Below, piece by piece: positions 35,276-42,851 of a DNA stretch of 64,000 bases. The DNA lies in the NCBI RefSeq assembly GCF_003151075.1, contig NZ_CP029482.1:6540001-6604000 (forward strand). Reading direction: 5' to 3'. The position numbers were made by a program, and so were the translations under genes. Under the pieces are notes generated by a model. The model was not told the DNA's origin, searched no databases, and saw only the letters and a list, made by a program, of their open reading frames with translations. This stretch comes from Pseudomonas sp. 31-12. Its GTDB lineage: Bacteria > Pseudomonadota > Gammaproteobacteria > Pseudomonadales > Pseudomonadaceae. Every line of letters begins with the position of its first letter. Position 1 is the stretch's first letter.

Positions 35276-35869
35276 TTAAATGCTCCATCGAGCGCTCAAC
35301 AAACGTTCGTTCAACAGGTTCGGATCGAGCGGCTTGGGCCGTCGGGCCATGGCGCTGAAAAACAGCTCCAACGATTCATTCAGTCGTTGTTCCAGCTCTG
35401 GCGCCAGCTGCGCCTGGGCGCTGCCTTCGGCGTAAGCGATCTGGCTGTCTACCGCGAAAATCCCGTGCAACATCTCTTGGGCTTTCAGCGCCGACAACAC
35501 CGGCTTGAGCGCGTAATCCACCGCCAGCATGTGGGCGATGCTGCCGCCGGTGGCCATGGGCAAAACCACCTTGTGGTCCAACGCGCGCTCGGGCAGCAGG
35601 TCCAGCACGGTTTTCAGTGCGCCGGAGAACGACGCCTTATAGACCGGAGTGGCGATCAACAGGCCGTCGGCGTTTTCAATCTGTTGCAGCAGGTCGATCA
35701 CCTTCGGGCTGTTGAAGCGGGCATGCAGCAAGTCTTCGGCCGGGAAGTCCCGCACCTGGTAACTCACCACTTCCACGCCTTGCGCTTGCAACCAGCGTTG
35801 GGAGCGATCCAGCAGCACCCCGGAACGGGAGCGTTGGCTGGGACTGCCACCGAGTGAGACGACCAGCAT
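35276..35869 (-). CDS. ssuE: NAD(P)H-dependent FMN reductase SsuE
   Basis: The protein has 197 residues with a flavodoxin-like fold. [20 protein letters not shown] binds the FMN phosphate, and [25 protein letters not shown] and [19 protein letters not shown] are family motifs. It supplies reduced FMN to the monooxygenase SsuD. Here SsuD is only half present, so the reductase either serves another FMNH2-dependent monooxygenase or is redundant. It is the first gene of the operon, 90 bases upstream of the fusion gene. A perfect dyad lies about 115 bases before its start. Confidence 0.92.
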   Translation of the reverse strand: MLVVSLGGSPSQRSRSGVLLDRSQRWLQAQGVEVVSYQVRDFPAEDLLHARFNSPKVIDLLQQIENADGLLIATPVYKASFSGALKTVLDLLPERALDHKVVLPMATGGSIAHMLAVDYALKPVLSALKAQEMLHGIFAVDSQIAYAEGSAQAQLAPELEQRLNESLELFFSAMARRPKPLDPNLLNERLLSARWSI

Positions 35870-36020
35870 TCAGATGATTCCTTGAACGGTGTTGGCGATT
35901 CGCGGTTTGCGATCTCGCGTTGATGGAGGTGACCTTAGCAGGTGATTGCTATATCCATAAATCATATTTATTCATTTGGTTATTCCTTATAGAGATATAA
36001 GGAACGCTGATCTCCGGCCA
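35870..36020 (-). promoter_or_regulatory. ssuE promoter region with an 8+4+8 dyad at 35984-36003
   Basis: This AT-rich stretch upstream of ssuE holds a perfect inverted repeat, TCCTTATA-gaga-TATAAGGA (35984-36003). It is a plausible binding site for a LysR-type sulfur regulator such as CysB. A similar half-site, TTCCTTATGGAATAA, lies before lsfA at 36906-36920, and related half-sites lie in the porin/tauA gap. Confidence 0.5.
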
Positions 36021-36047
36021 TAAAAAAAGGCCGTCGAAACGGCCTGA
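36021..36047 (-). terminator. Rho-independent terminator downstream of lsfA
   Basis: On the minus strand the stem aggccgt-ttcg-acggcct is followed by seven T residues. Transcription from lsfA would first cross a REP pair. Confidence 0.8.
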
Positions 36048-36102
36048 AATCCCCTGCTTTGTGGATGCGGTTCACTTTGAATTTGGCGGCGCCTGATAGT
36101 TC

Positions 36103-36198
36103 GTTATCGCGGGCAAGCCCGCTCCCACAGTGGATTCGAGAGGATCAAAGTTGTGTGGCAGACCCAAACCCTGTGGGAGCGGGCTTGCCCGCGATAGC
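36103..36198. repeat. REP pair (GTGGGAGC family, GCCCGCGATA variant)
   Basis: The arms gttatcgcgggcaagcccgct and complement tgtgggagcgggcttgcccg end in GCGATA instead of GCGAAG. It lies just downstream of the lsfA stop. Confidence 0.92.
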
Positions 36199-36221
36199 TA
36201 TTTCAGCCACACCGAAAACGC

Positions 36222-36860
36222 TTACCTGTTGGGTTGCGGCGTCAGGCGCAGGTAAGGCTTCACCGCACGATAACCCTTGGGAAAGCGTTTCTTGATTTCG
36301 TCTTCGTCCTTAAGCGACGGCACGATCACCACTTCATCACCGTCCTGCCAGTTGGCCGGGGTGGCCACTTTGTAGTTGTCGGTGAGTTGCAGCGAATCGA
36401 TCACCCGCAGGATCTCGTGGAAATTACGCCCGGTACTCGCCGGGTAGGTGATGGTCAGCCGAACCTTTTTGTTCGGGTCGATCACGAACAGCGAGCGCAC
36501 GGTCAGGGTGTCGTTGGCGTTGGGATGGATCAGGTCGTAGAGGTCCGAGACCTTGCGGTCCGCGTCGGCCAGGATCGGGAAATTGACGACCGTGTTCTGG
36601 GTTTCATTGATGTCTTCGATCCACCTGTGGTGCGAGTCCACCGGGTCCACGGACAGGGCGATGGCTTTCACACCGCGCCGGGCGAATTCATCCTTGAGTT
36701 TCGCAGTGAAACCCAGTTCGGTGGTGCACACCGGCGTGAAGTCCGCCGGATGGGAAAACAGCACGCCCCAGCTATCGCCCAGCCATTCGTGAAAACGGAG
36801 GGTGCCGGCGCTGGAATCCTGTTCGAAGTCGGGGGCGATATCGCCCAGTCTGAGGCTCAT
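36222..36860 (-). CDS. lsfA: 1-Cys peroxiredoxin LsfA
   Basis: The protein has 212 residues, the length of the Prx6 class. The peroxidatic Cys45 lies in SHPADFTPVCTTELG, and no resolving Cys is seen near the C terminus. The long C-terminal arm (EVVIVPSLKDEDEIKKRFPKGYRAVKPYLRLTP) is typical. In Pseudomonas LsfA is induced by sulfate starvation and protects against peroxides that arise during sulfonate oxidation. Location beside the ssu genes agrees. A candidate sulfur-regulator half-site (TTCCTTATGGAATAA) lies about 50 bases upstream of the start. Confidence 0.92.
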   Translation of the reverse strand: MSLRLGDIAPDFEQDSSAGTLRFHEWLGDSWGVLFSHPADFTPVCTTELGFTAKLKDEFARRGVKAIALSVDPVDSHHRWIEDINETQNTVVNFPILADADRKVSDLYDLIHPNANDTLTVRSLFVIDPNKKVRLTITYPASTGRNFHEILRVIDSLQLTDNYKVATPANWQDGDEVVIVPSLKDEDEIKKRFPKGYRAVKPYLRLTPQPNR

Positions 36861-36905
36861 GGTGCTGCTCCTGATGAGTGCGTGTTGAGCTCAACTGTGC
36901 CTGCG

Positions 36906-36920
36906 TTCCTTATGGAATAA
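36906..36920. promoter_or_regulatory. Candidate sulfur-regulator site upstream of lsfA
   Basis: TTCCTTATGGAATAA is a partial dyad (TTCC...GGAA) and shares TTCCTTAT with the dyad upstream of ssuE. Assignment to CysB or another sulfur regulator is inference. Confidence 0.4.
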
Positions 36921-37091
36921 AAAGAATAAATATCGATTTGTTTAGAACGATAATGAATATTAAATATCTGTTCACTGGACCTGCGGGCACATCAGGACGA
37001 ACATCGCCAACAAGGTTCGAGAAGGCCTTGAGTTGCTGCAAAGAGGGGCGTTTTTGAGGCGGGATTACGGGGGTGACCTCGCCTTGAAAAC

Positions 37092-37133
37092 GCAAAAAGC
37101 CCCGCCCGGCGAGATGCCGGGCGGGGCTTTTTT
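37092..37133 (-). terminator. Terminator downstream of the first OprE-like porin gene
   Basis: The stem aaaaagccccgcccggc / gccgggcggggcttttt is very GC-rich with A and T runs at both sides, so it can work in both directions. It is 21 bases past the porin stop codon. Confidence 0.93.
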
Positions 37134-37154
37134 ACATCAGTTACGCGAGCGCTA

Positions 37155-38498
37155 TTACAACAGCGGGATCGAGTAGCTGAGGATCAGGCGGTTTTCATCC
37201 TGGGAGCGAACGCCCGGGATGTTGGTGCGCCAGGTAGCGTTCTTCCACATGAAGCCAACGTTCTTCAACGGGCCTTCCGGTACGACGTAACCGACAGTCA
37301 GGTCGCGTTCCCACTCGGTGCTGTTGTTACCGGCTGCAGCAGTAGAGGTGCGGTTGGTGTCGATATCGTCGCCACGCAGGTAAACCATACCGGCGGTCAA
37401 GCCAGGCACGCCGACTTTGGCGAAGTCGAACGAGTAGCGAGCTTGCCAGGTACGTTCGCCGGCACGGCCGAACTTCTGGATCTGCATGTCGGTGATGGTG
37501 TAGTTCGACGAGCCGTCGCCCTGGTTCAACCAAGGGAAGTCGCTGCTGCCGTTGCTGACCTGATAGCCGCCACCGAAGGTGTGACCGGCAACGGTGTACA
37601 GGAACAGGCCGCTGTACAGGTTGTTGTCGACCTTGCCTTTACCACTGGACGTGCTGCTGTAGTTGCCGGAGCTGTAGTACAGCGGGTCGTGCCCGTTGGC
37701 ACCGTCATCAGAGCTGTTGAAGTAGCGCAAGTCGGACTTCAACACGCCTGGACCGATTGCCCAGTTGTGCACCAGACCCAGGAAGTGTTGCTTGTAGAAG
37801 TCTTCCAGGTTGCCGTAGTAGTACTGCGCGGTCAGGTCTTTGGTGATTTTGTAATCACCACCGGCATAGATGAACTTATTGCTGTCGCGGCCACTCACGG
37901 TACGTGAGTTGGCACCGCCGATGCTCAGCTGTTCGTTGTTGCTGGAGTTACGCCCTTTCACGGATTCGATCTGGCCGCCGACCAGAGTCAGGTCCTTGAT
38001 CTCGCCAGAAGTGATCTGGCCACCCTGCCAGGTTTGTGGCAACAGACGACCGTCGTTGGTCACGATAACCGGGTTTTTTGGCTGCAGCGTGCCCAGTTTC
38101 AGTTCGGTCTGGGAGATTTTGGCTTTTGCAGTCAGGCCCAGGCTGGAGAAGTTATCAACCGCTTCGCCGTTGGACTTGCTTGGAAAAACAGTGCCGCCAT
38201 ACGAGTTATTGCTCGCACCGTTAGTGCCACCGCCCGAATCCAGACGCACGCCCAGCAGGCCGATGGCATCGATACCGAAGCCGACGGTGCCTTGGGTGTA
38301 ACCGGAGATGAAGCGCAGGTCGAAGCCTTGGCCCCATTCTTCGTTCTTGTTCGCGCCCGGACCATCACGGTTATCGGTGTTGATGTAGAAGTTACGCAGA
38401 CCCAGAGTGGCTTTGCTGTCTTCGATGAAACCGGCGGCGCTTGCCTGCTGCGCCAAAACCCCTACGGCCACAGCCAGGGCCAAGGTGGACTTGTTCAT
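37155..38498 (-). CDS. OprD-family outer-membrane porin, OprE-like, copy 1
   Basis: The protein has 447 residues. The signal peptide MNKSTLALAVAVGVLAQQAS is cut near ASA-AGF. The mature N terminus GFIEDSKATLGLRNFYINTDNRDG is typical of the OprD family, and the chain ends in hydrophobic beta strands (RLILSYSIPLL). This 18-strand monomeric porin family admits small anionic or basic nutrients. OprE (PA0291) is the closest match by N terminus and location. The specific substrate is unknown, though the sulfur neighbourhood is suggestive. Confidence 0.88.
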   Translation of the reverse strand: MNKSTLALAVAVGVLAQQASAAGFIEDSKATLGLRNFYINTDNRDGPGANKNEEWGQGFDLRFISGYTQGTVGFGIDAIGLLGVRLDSGGGTNGASNNSYGGTVFPSKSNGEAVDNFSSLGLTAKAKISQTELKLGTLQPKNPVIVTNDGRLLPQTWQGGQITSGEIKDLTLVGGQIESVKGRNSSNNEQLSIGGANSRTVSGRDSNKFIYAGGDYKITKDLTAQYYYGNLEDFYKQHFLGLVHNWAIGPGVLKSDLRYFNSSDDGANGHDPLYYSSGNYSSTSSGKGKVDNNLYSGLFLYTVAGHTFGGGYQVSNGSSDFPWLNQGDGSSNYTITDMQIQKFGRAGERTWQARYSFDFAKVGVPGLTAGMVYLRGDDIDTNRTSTAAAGNNSTEWERDLTVGYVVPEGPLKNVGFMWKNATWRTNIPGVRSQDENRLILSYSIPLL

Positions 38499-38843
38499 TT
38501 GTTTCGCTCCTATCGTTTCTAATTTCTAATTTCTTATGTTTCTGGTCCTGGGTCGTTTGCCCTGGATCCTGAGATGCGCGGTTAGCGCCAGACCGCATGT
38601 GAACGTAACCATGCACGTCTACGGTCGTCGGCTACCCGCTGTGATTTGGGGCGCGCATGGTAAAACCGAAAAATATTTATTTCATTATTTTTCATGCCAT
38701 TTCGCTATATAGCTTCGTGCTACTACTCGCGCCGGGACACAGGGTATCGGCGAGTAGGCGAGCCACTTTAGGCCTCCGGGTTAAAAACCAAAAAGAATAA
38801 TAAATTACTATCTAAGATCTGATTGGAATATCAAAAAACGCGC
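38499..38843. promoter_or_regulatory. AT-rich intergenic region between two tandem porin genes
   Basis: No gene was found in this stretch of about 345 bases. It has low GC compared with its surroundings and contains runs such as aaaatatttatttcattatt, as well as the short dyad gctatatagc. It probably carries the promoter and leader of porin copy 1. The first 90 bases before that start (around aatttctaatttcttatgtt) resemble the leader of porin copy 2, consistent with tandem duplication. Confidence 0.5.
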
Positions 38844-38876
38844 AAAAAAAACCTCGCCAGCAGGCGAGGTTTTTTG
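38844..38876 (-). terminator. Terminator downstream of the second OprE-like porin gene
   Basis: The stem aaacctcgcc-agca-ggcgaggttt has A/T runs at both ends, 11 bases past the porin stop. Confidence 0.93.
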
Positions 38877-38886
38877 GGTTTCTGGC

Positions 38887-40215
38887 TTACAGGAACTGGT
38901 AGGTGTAGTTGAAGATCAGACGGGTCTGATCTTGAGCAGAGATGTTGGTATCGCCACGGTAGGTACCGTGACGCAACGTCGTGCCGAAGCCTTTTAGCGC
39001 GCCCGTCTGGATCACGTAATCCACACGCAGGTCGCGTTCCCACTCGGTCTGGTCTTTACCCACGCCGTTGGTAGCTTTGATGTTATCGCCGCGCAAGTAG
39101 GCGGCCGAGGCTTTCAGGCCAGGAACACCAAGAGAGGCGAAGTCGTAGGTGTACTGACCGAAGGTGGTGTTCTCACCGGCACGGACGAAGCCGTTAACCA
39201 TGGCGTCGGTGAACAGGTAGAAGCTCGTGCCCCCTGCGCCTTCGTTGCGACCGTTGCTGTCGACCACGTTGCCCTGGTTCAGATAGACGAAGCCACCGTC
39301 ATCGCTGACACGCTGATGGCCGAGCAGGAAGGCGTTGGCACCCAGGGTATAGGTGAACATGGCGCTCCAGGTCTTGTTATCGACCTCGCCCGGGTTCTTG
39401 GCGAAACCACCGTTGTTATTGAACCGATAGCCCGCATCGCCGTTCTTGCCGTCGGAGCTGCTGTCGAAATAGCGCAGGTCAGTCTTGAAGGACTGGTTGG
39501 CGCTAATCGGGAAGACGTGTACCAGGCCAAGGAAGTTCTGCTTGTAGTAGTCTTCCAGGTTCGCGTAGTAGTACTGCAGGGTGAGGTCTTTGGTGACCTT
39601 CCAGTCCGCACCGGCGTAACGGAATTTGTTGCTTTCCTCGGTACCGCCCGCCACTGCCAGGCCGGTGGTGTTGGACGAGGCGCGACCCGCTGCGTGCTCG
39701 AACTGGCCCACGTTGAAGGTGAAGTTGTCGATTTCCTTCGAGGTGATGGTGCCACCTTCAAAGGTCTGTGGCAGCAGACGGCTGTCGTTCGCGACCAGAA
39801 TCGGCATGTTCGGTTGCAGAGCGCCACCCAGGTGAGCCTCGGTCTTCGAGAAGCGCGCCTTGACGTTACCTGCCACGCGGCTCCACGGGTCCGATGCCGA
39901 ACCATCGGAATCGCTTGGGAAGAATGTGTTGCTGTCCGGGTGATGACCGCGGCCACCGTCCAGATGGATGCCGACGAGTGCCTGGGCGTCGAAACCAAAT
40001 CCAACAACACCTTGCGTGAAGCCAGACAGGAAATCGAACTTCAGGCCTTCAGCGGTTTCTCGCTGATCGTTTGCAGTCCCTTCACGGGTGTCCGCGTTGT
40101 AATACATGGTTCGGGAACTGACAGAAGCCTTGCTGTCTTCGATGAAACCCGCGGCGCCTGCCTGCTGCGCCAATACCCCTACGGCCACGGCCAGGGCCAA
40201 GGTGGACTTGTTCAT
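38887..40215 (-). CDS. OprD-family outer-membrane porin, OprE-like, copy 2
   Basis: The protein has 442 residues. It shares the first 29 residues with copy 1 except one (signal peptide MNKSTLALAVAVGVLAQQAG and GFIEDSKAS). It then diverges but keeps the family layout, with AHLGGALQPNMPILVANDSRLLPQTFEGG, LQYYYANLEDYYKQNFLGLVH and a terminal RLIFNYTYQFL. It is probably a tandem paralogue of copy 1. The divergent neighbour is the tauA remnant; their shared control region holds a 16-bp inverted repeat. Confidence 0.88.
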   Translation of the reverse strand: MNKSTLALAVAVGVLAQQAGAAGFIEDSKASVSSRTMYYNADTREGTANDQRETAEGLKFDFLSGFTQGVVGFGFDAQALVGIHLDGGRGHHPDSNTFFPSDSDGSASDPWSRVAGNVKARFSKTEAHLGGALQPNMPILVANDSRLLPQTFEGGTITSKEIDNFTFNVGQFEHAAGRASSNTTGLAVAGGTEESNKFRYAGADWKVTKDLTLQYYYANLEDYYKQNFLGLVHVFPISANQSFKTDLRYFDSSSDGKNGDAGYRFNNNGGFAKNPGEVDNKTWSAMFTYTLGANAFLLGHQRVSDDGGFVYLNQGNVVDSNGRNEGAGGTSFYLFTDAMVNGFVRAGENTTFGQYTYDFASLGVPGLKASAAYLRGDNIKATNGVGKDQTEWERDLRVDYVIQTGALKGFGTTLRHGTYRGDTNISAQDQTRLIFNYTYQFL

Positions 40216-40577
40216 TGTTTAGCTCCTCTCGTTTCTAATTCTTGTGTTCCTGGCCCTGGGTCGAATGCCCCGGATCCTAAGATTCGCGATTAGCGCCAGA
40301 CCGTGACCCACAAGTCAATCGTAACTATGTGTGTCTACGACCATGGTCTAATCCCCGGTGTTGTGGTCCTTGCAGGGTCATGAGTTCGTCATAAACCCAA
40401 AAAGAATTGGTCTATTCTTTTTTCATACCTTTTAGGAATTTAGCTCACTGCCATTCGTCGTCCCGGGCCAGAGCGGTCGACTCACAAACTAATTCCTAAA
40501 AGGTATTTTTTTGCCTTTTTTTAGATCGATTAGCTTTGACGCAATTCGGAAACAATCCCCTACCGAAAGGCGATGCC
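40216..40577. promoter_or_regulatory. Porin/tauA divergent control region with a 16-bp perfect inverted repeat
   Basis: The arms ATACCTTTTAGGAATT (40425-40440) and AATTCCTAAAAGGTAT (40491-40506) are exact reverse complements 50 bases apart. Each arm is itself a partial dyad around a CCTTTTAGG core. Both lie in AT-rich DNA between the porin and tauA starts. Two separated copies fit cooperative binding of a LysR-type regulator to divergent promoters. No other gene is visible. Confidence 0.6.
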
Positions 40578-41234
40578 ATGACGACCAAACGCGCACTATC
40601 CAGACCAATTGTTACAGTTTGTGTATCGGCTTTATGTTCGCTCAGCGCGCAAGCGGCGAACCTCACGGTCGGCTATCAAACCGGCATCGATCCCAGCAAA
40701 ATCCCCCAAGCCGATGGGGTCTACGAAAAGACCATAGGCAAGAAAATCGACTGGTGTCGTTTCAACAGCGGCGTGGAAGCGTGGCGACATTGATGGCGCG
40801 TTTGTCTGATCGCCGGCACTGGGGGAGATTCGCAAGACCGGCAAGACCGGCAAGACGCTGACCGACGCCGCACAAGTGGGTCAGTGGGGCGCGCCGACGT
40901 TCGAGGTGTGGGTGGCGCGTAAGGATTACGCCGAGAAGCATCCGGACGTTGTGACTCGTTCGCCGACTATGCGGCGCATAAAGACAGCTGGACGGCTGAC
41001 TCGGTGCCGGTGCAGAAAATCGCAAAATTGACCGGTGCCATTGCCGACGTGCCCGAATTGCTGGCCGGTTCTGTTTTCCCGGATGCCAAGGCCCAACAGA
41101 CCACCGCGCTGCTGGACGGTGGCACGGCCAAGGCGATTGGCGAGACGGCGAAGTTCTTGAAGGAGCAAGGGAAGATAGAGACGGTGCTGCCGGATTATTC
41201 GCCTTATGTCAGCGCGAAGTTCATACAGAAATAA
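40578..41234 (+). pseudogene. tauA remnant: taurine ABC transporter binding protein, broken
   Basis: The start MTTKRALSRPIVTVCVSALCSLSAQAANLTVGYQTGIDPSKIPQADGVYEKTIGKKIDW is a TauA-like signal peptide and N terminus. After FNSGVEAWRH it hits a stop. In another frame (from about 40795) the text DGAF-V-stop-SPALGEIRKTGKTGKTL...QWGAPTFEVWVARKDYAEKHPDVV follows, with an in-frame TGA where the family has Trp. A further frame (about 40950-41234) reads FADYAAHKDSWTADSVPVQKI to LPDYSPYVSAKFIQK, the C terminus. So there is an internal deletion of about 100 codons, a nonsense codon, at least one frameshift and a GKT duplication. No tauBCD genes follow. Confidence 0.82.
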
Positions 41235-41246
41235 ACGCAAAATACT

Positions 41247-41276
41247 GTGGCGAGGGGATTTATCCCCTCGCCACAA
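41247..41276. repeat. Short palindrome, TGTGGCGAGGGGATTTATCCCCTCGCCACA type
   Basis: A near-perfect 30-base palindrome (tgtggcgagggga / tcccctcgccaca). It is related to the GAGGGAGC REP family, and a second, degenerate copy lies at 56741-56770. It sits between the tauA remnant and the argA stop and could act as a terminator hairpin. Confidence 0.88.
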
Positions 41277-41286
41277 CAGCCCTCAC

Positions 41287-42585
41287 TTACAGGGCTTTTT
41301 CGAAGATCTTCGAATTACGCTGATAGTTGTACAGCGACGCCCGCGCCGACGGCAGGCGCTCCACGCTGCTCGGCACAAACCCACGCTCGCGGAACCAGTG
41401 AGCGGTCCGGGTCGTCAGCACGAACAAGGTTTTCAGGCCCTGAGCCCGGGCGCGGGTCTCGATGCGCTCCAGCAACTCATCACCGCGACCGCCATGGCGG
41501 TATTCCGGGTTCACCGCCAGACAGGCCAGCTCGCCAGCGTCCGAATCGGCGATCTGATACAGCGCCGCACAGGCAATGATCATGCCTTCGCGTTCCACCA
41601 CGCTGAACTGCTCGATCTCACGCTCCAGCACCTCGCGGGAACGACGCACCAGAATCCCCTGCTCTTCCAGCGGGCTGATCAGGTCCAGCAAACCACCGAC
41701 ATCTTCGATGGCCGCTTCGCGCACAATCTCGAATTGCTCCTGCGCCACCAGCGTACCGCCACCGTCGCGGGTGAACAGTTCGGTCAGCAGCGCGCCGTCT
41801 TCGGCGTAGCTGACGATATGGCTGCGCGCCACGCCGCCCCGGCACGCTTCAGCCGCCGCATCCAGCAGCTCCGCCTGATAGTTGCTGCCCAGGCGTTGCA
41901 AATGCGCCGGGACTTGTTGCGGACGCAGCTCGCGAACCAGCCGACCGTTTTCATCGATCAGGCCCAGGTCCGCGCCAAACAGCAGCAGTTTGTCCGCGCC
42001 CAGGTCAATGGCCGCGCGCGTGGCGACGTCTTCGCAGGCGAGATTGAAGATCTCACCGGTCGGCGAGTAACCCAATGGCGACAGCAGCACGATGGAGCGC
42101 TCGTCCAACAGGCGATTGATGCCCTTGCGGTCGACCCGGCGTACTTCGCCGGTGTGGTGATAGTCGACGCCTTCCAGCACGCCGATCGGCCGCGCCGTCA
42201 CCAGGTTGCCGCCGGCTACCCGCAGGCGCGAGCCCTGCATCGGCGACGAGGCCATGTCCATCGACAGCCGCGCTTCAATGGCGATGCGCAGTTGGCCGAC
42301 CGCATCGATCACACATTCCAGGGTCGCGGCATCGGTGATGCGCATCCCGTGGTGGTAATGCGGGGTCAGGCCACGCGCCGCGAGGCGGGTTTCGATTTGT
42401 GGGCGGGAACCATGAACCAGCACCAGCCGCACGCCGAGGCTGTGCAACAGCACCAGGTCGTGGACGATATTGCCGAAATTCGGATGCTCCACGCCGTCGC
42501 CGGGCAGCATGACGACGAAGGTGCAGTCGCGGTGGGCATTGATGTAAGGCGAAGCGTGACGAAGCCAATTAACGTATTCGGGCAT
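41287..42585 (-). CDS. argA: Amino-acid N-acetyltransferase ArgA
   Basis: It acetylates glutamate from acetyl-CoA, the first step of arginine synthesis, and is subject to arginine feedback. The protein has 432 residues. Residues about 1-290 form an amino-acid-kinase-like domain (LVLVHGSRPQIETRLAARG, and SPLGYSPTGEIFNL), and about 295-432 a GNAT acetyltransferase domain (AVNPEYRHGGRGDELLERIE is the acetyl-CoA loop). I chose the ATG at 42585 (MPEYVNWLRHAS), the family start; an in-frame start at 42615 adds ten unrelated residues. Confidence 0.95.
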   Translation of the reverse strand: MPEYVNWLRHASPYINAHRDCTFVVMLPGDGVEHPNFGNIVHDLVLLHSLGVRLVLVHGSRPQIETRLAARGLTPHYHHGMRITDAATLECVIDAVGQLRIAIEARLSMDMASSPMQGSRLRVAGGNLVTARPIGVLEGVDYHHTGEVRRVDRKGINRLLDERSIVLLSPLGYSPTGEIFNLACEDVATRAAIDLGADKLLLFGADLGLIDENGRLVRELRPQQVPAHLQRLGSNYQAELLDAAAEACRGGVARSHIVSYAEDGALLTELFTRDGGGTLVAQEQFEIVREAAIEDVGGLLDLISPLEEQGILVRRSREVLEREIEQFSVVEREGMIIACAALYQIADSDAGELACLAVNPEYRHGGRGDELLERIETRARAQGLKTLFVLTTRTAHWFRERGFVPSSVERLPSARASLYNYQRNSKIFEKAL

Positions 42586-42752
42586 GAACCTGGGCCTGTA
42601 ATAAATAGCAGCCAAATAATGGGCGAAACTGAAAACGCACAGCGGGCTGATGGTTATCGTCGGAACAGGCTTGGCGACACGCGAGCTCTCCTCATGAATA
42701 CGGGTTGGGACACTGGCAATTTAAACCGTTTAGTCAGTCAAGACATAGAACC

Positions 42753-42841
42753 TGTGGGAGCGGGCTTGCTCGCGAAAGCGGAGTGTCAGTCGCAATTGAT
42801 GTGCCTGACACACTGCTTTCGCGAGCAAGCCCGCTCCCACA
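42753..42841. repeat. REP pair (GTGGGAGC family)
   Basis: Inverted arms tgtgggagcgggcttgctcg and complement have a pairing interior (agtgtcagtcgc...tgacacact). It lies between argE and argA on the same strand. Confidence 0.93.
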
Positions 42842-42851
42842 TGAAGTTCGT

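Noticed and set aside
36910..37095. Minus-strand open frame of 61 codons upstream of lsfA
   Set aside because: It overlaps the porin terminator and AT-rich lsfA promoter DNA, and the translation ends in a low-complexity Ile/Phe/Leu run without family resemblance.
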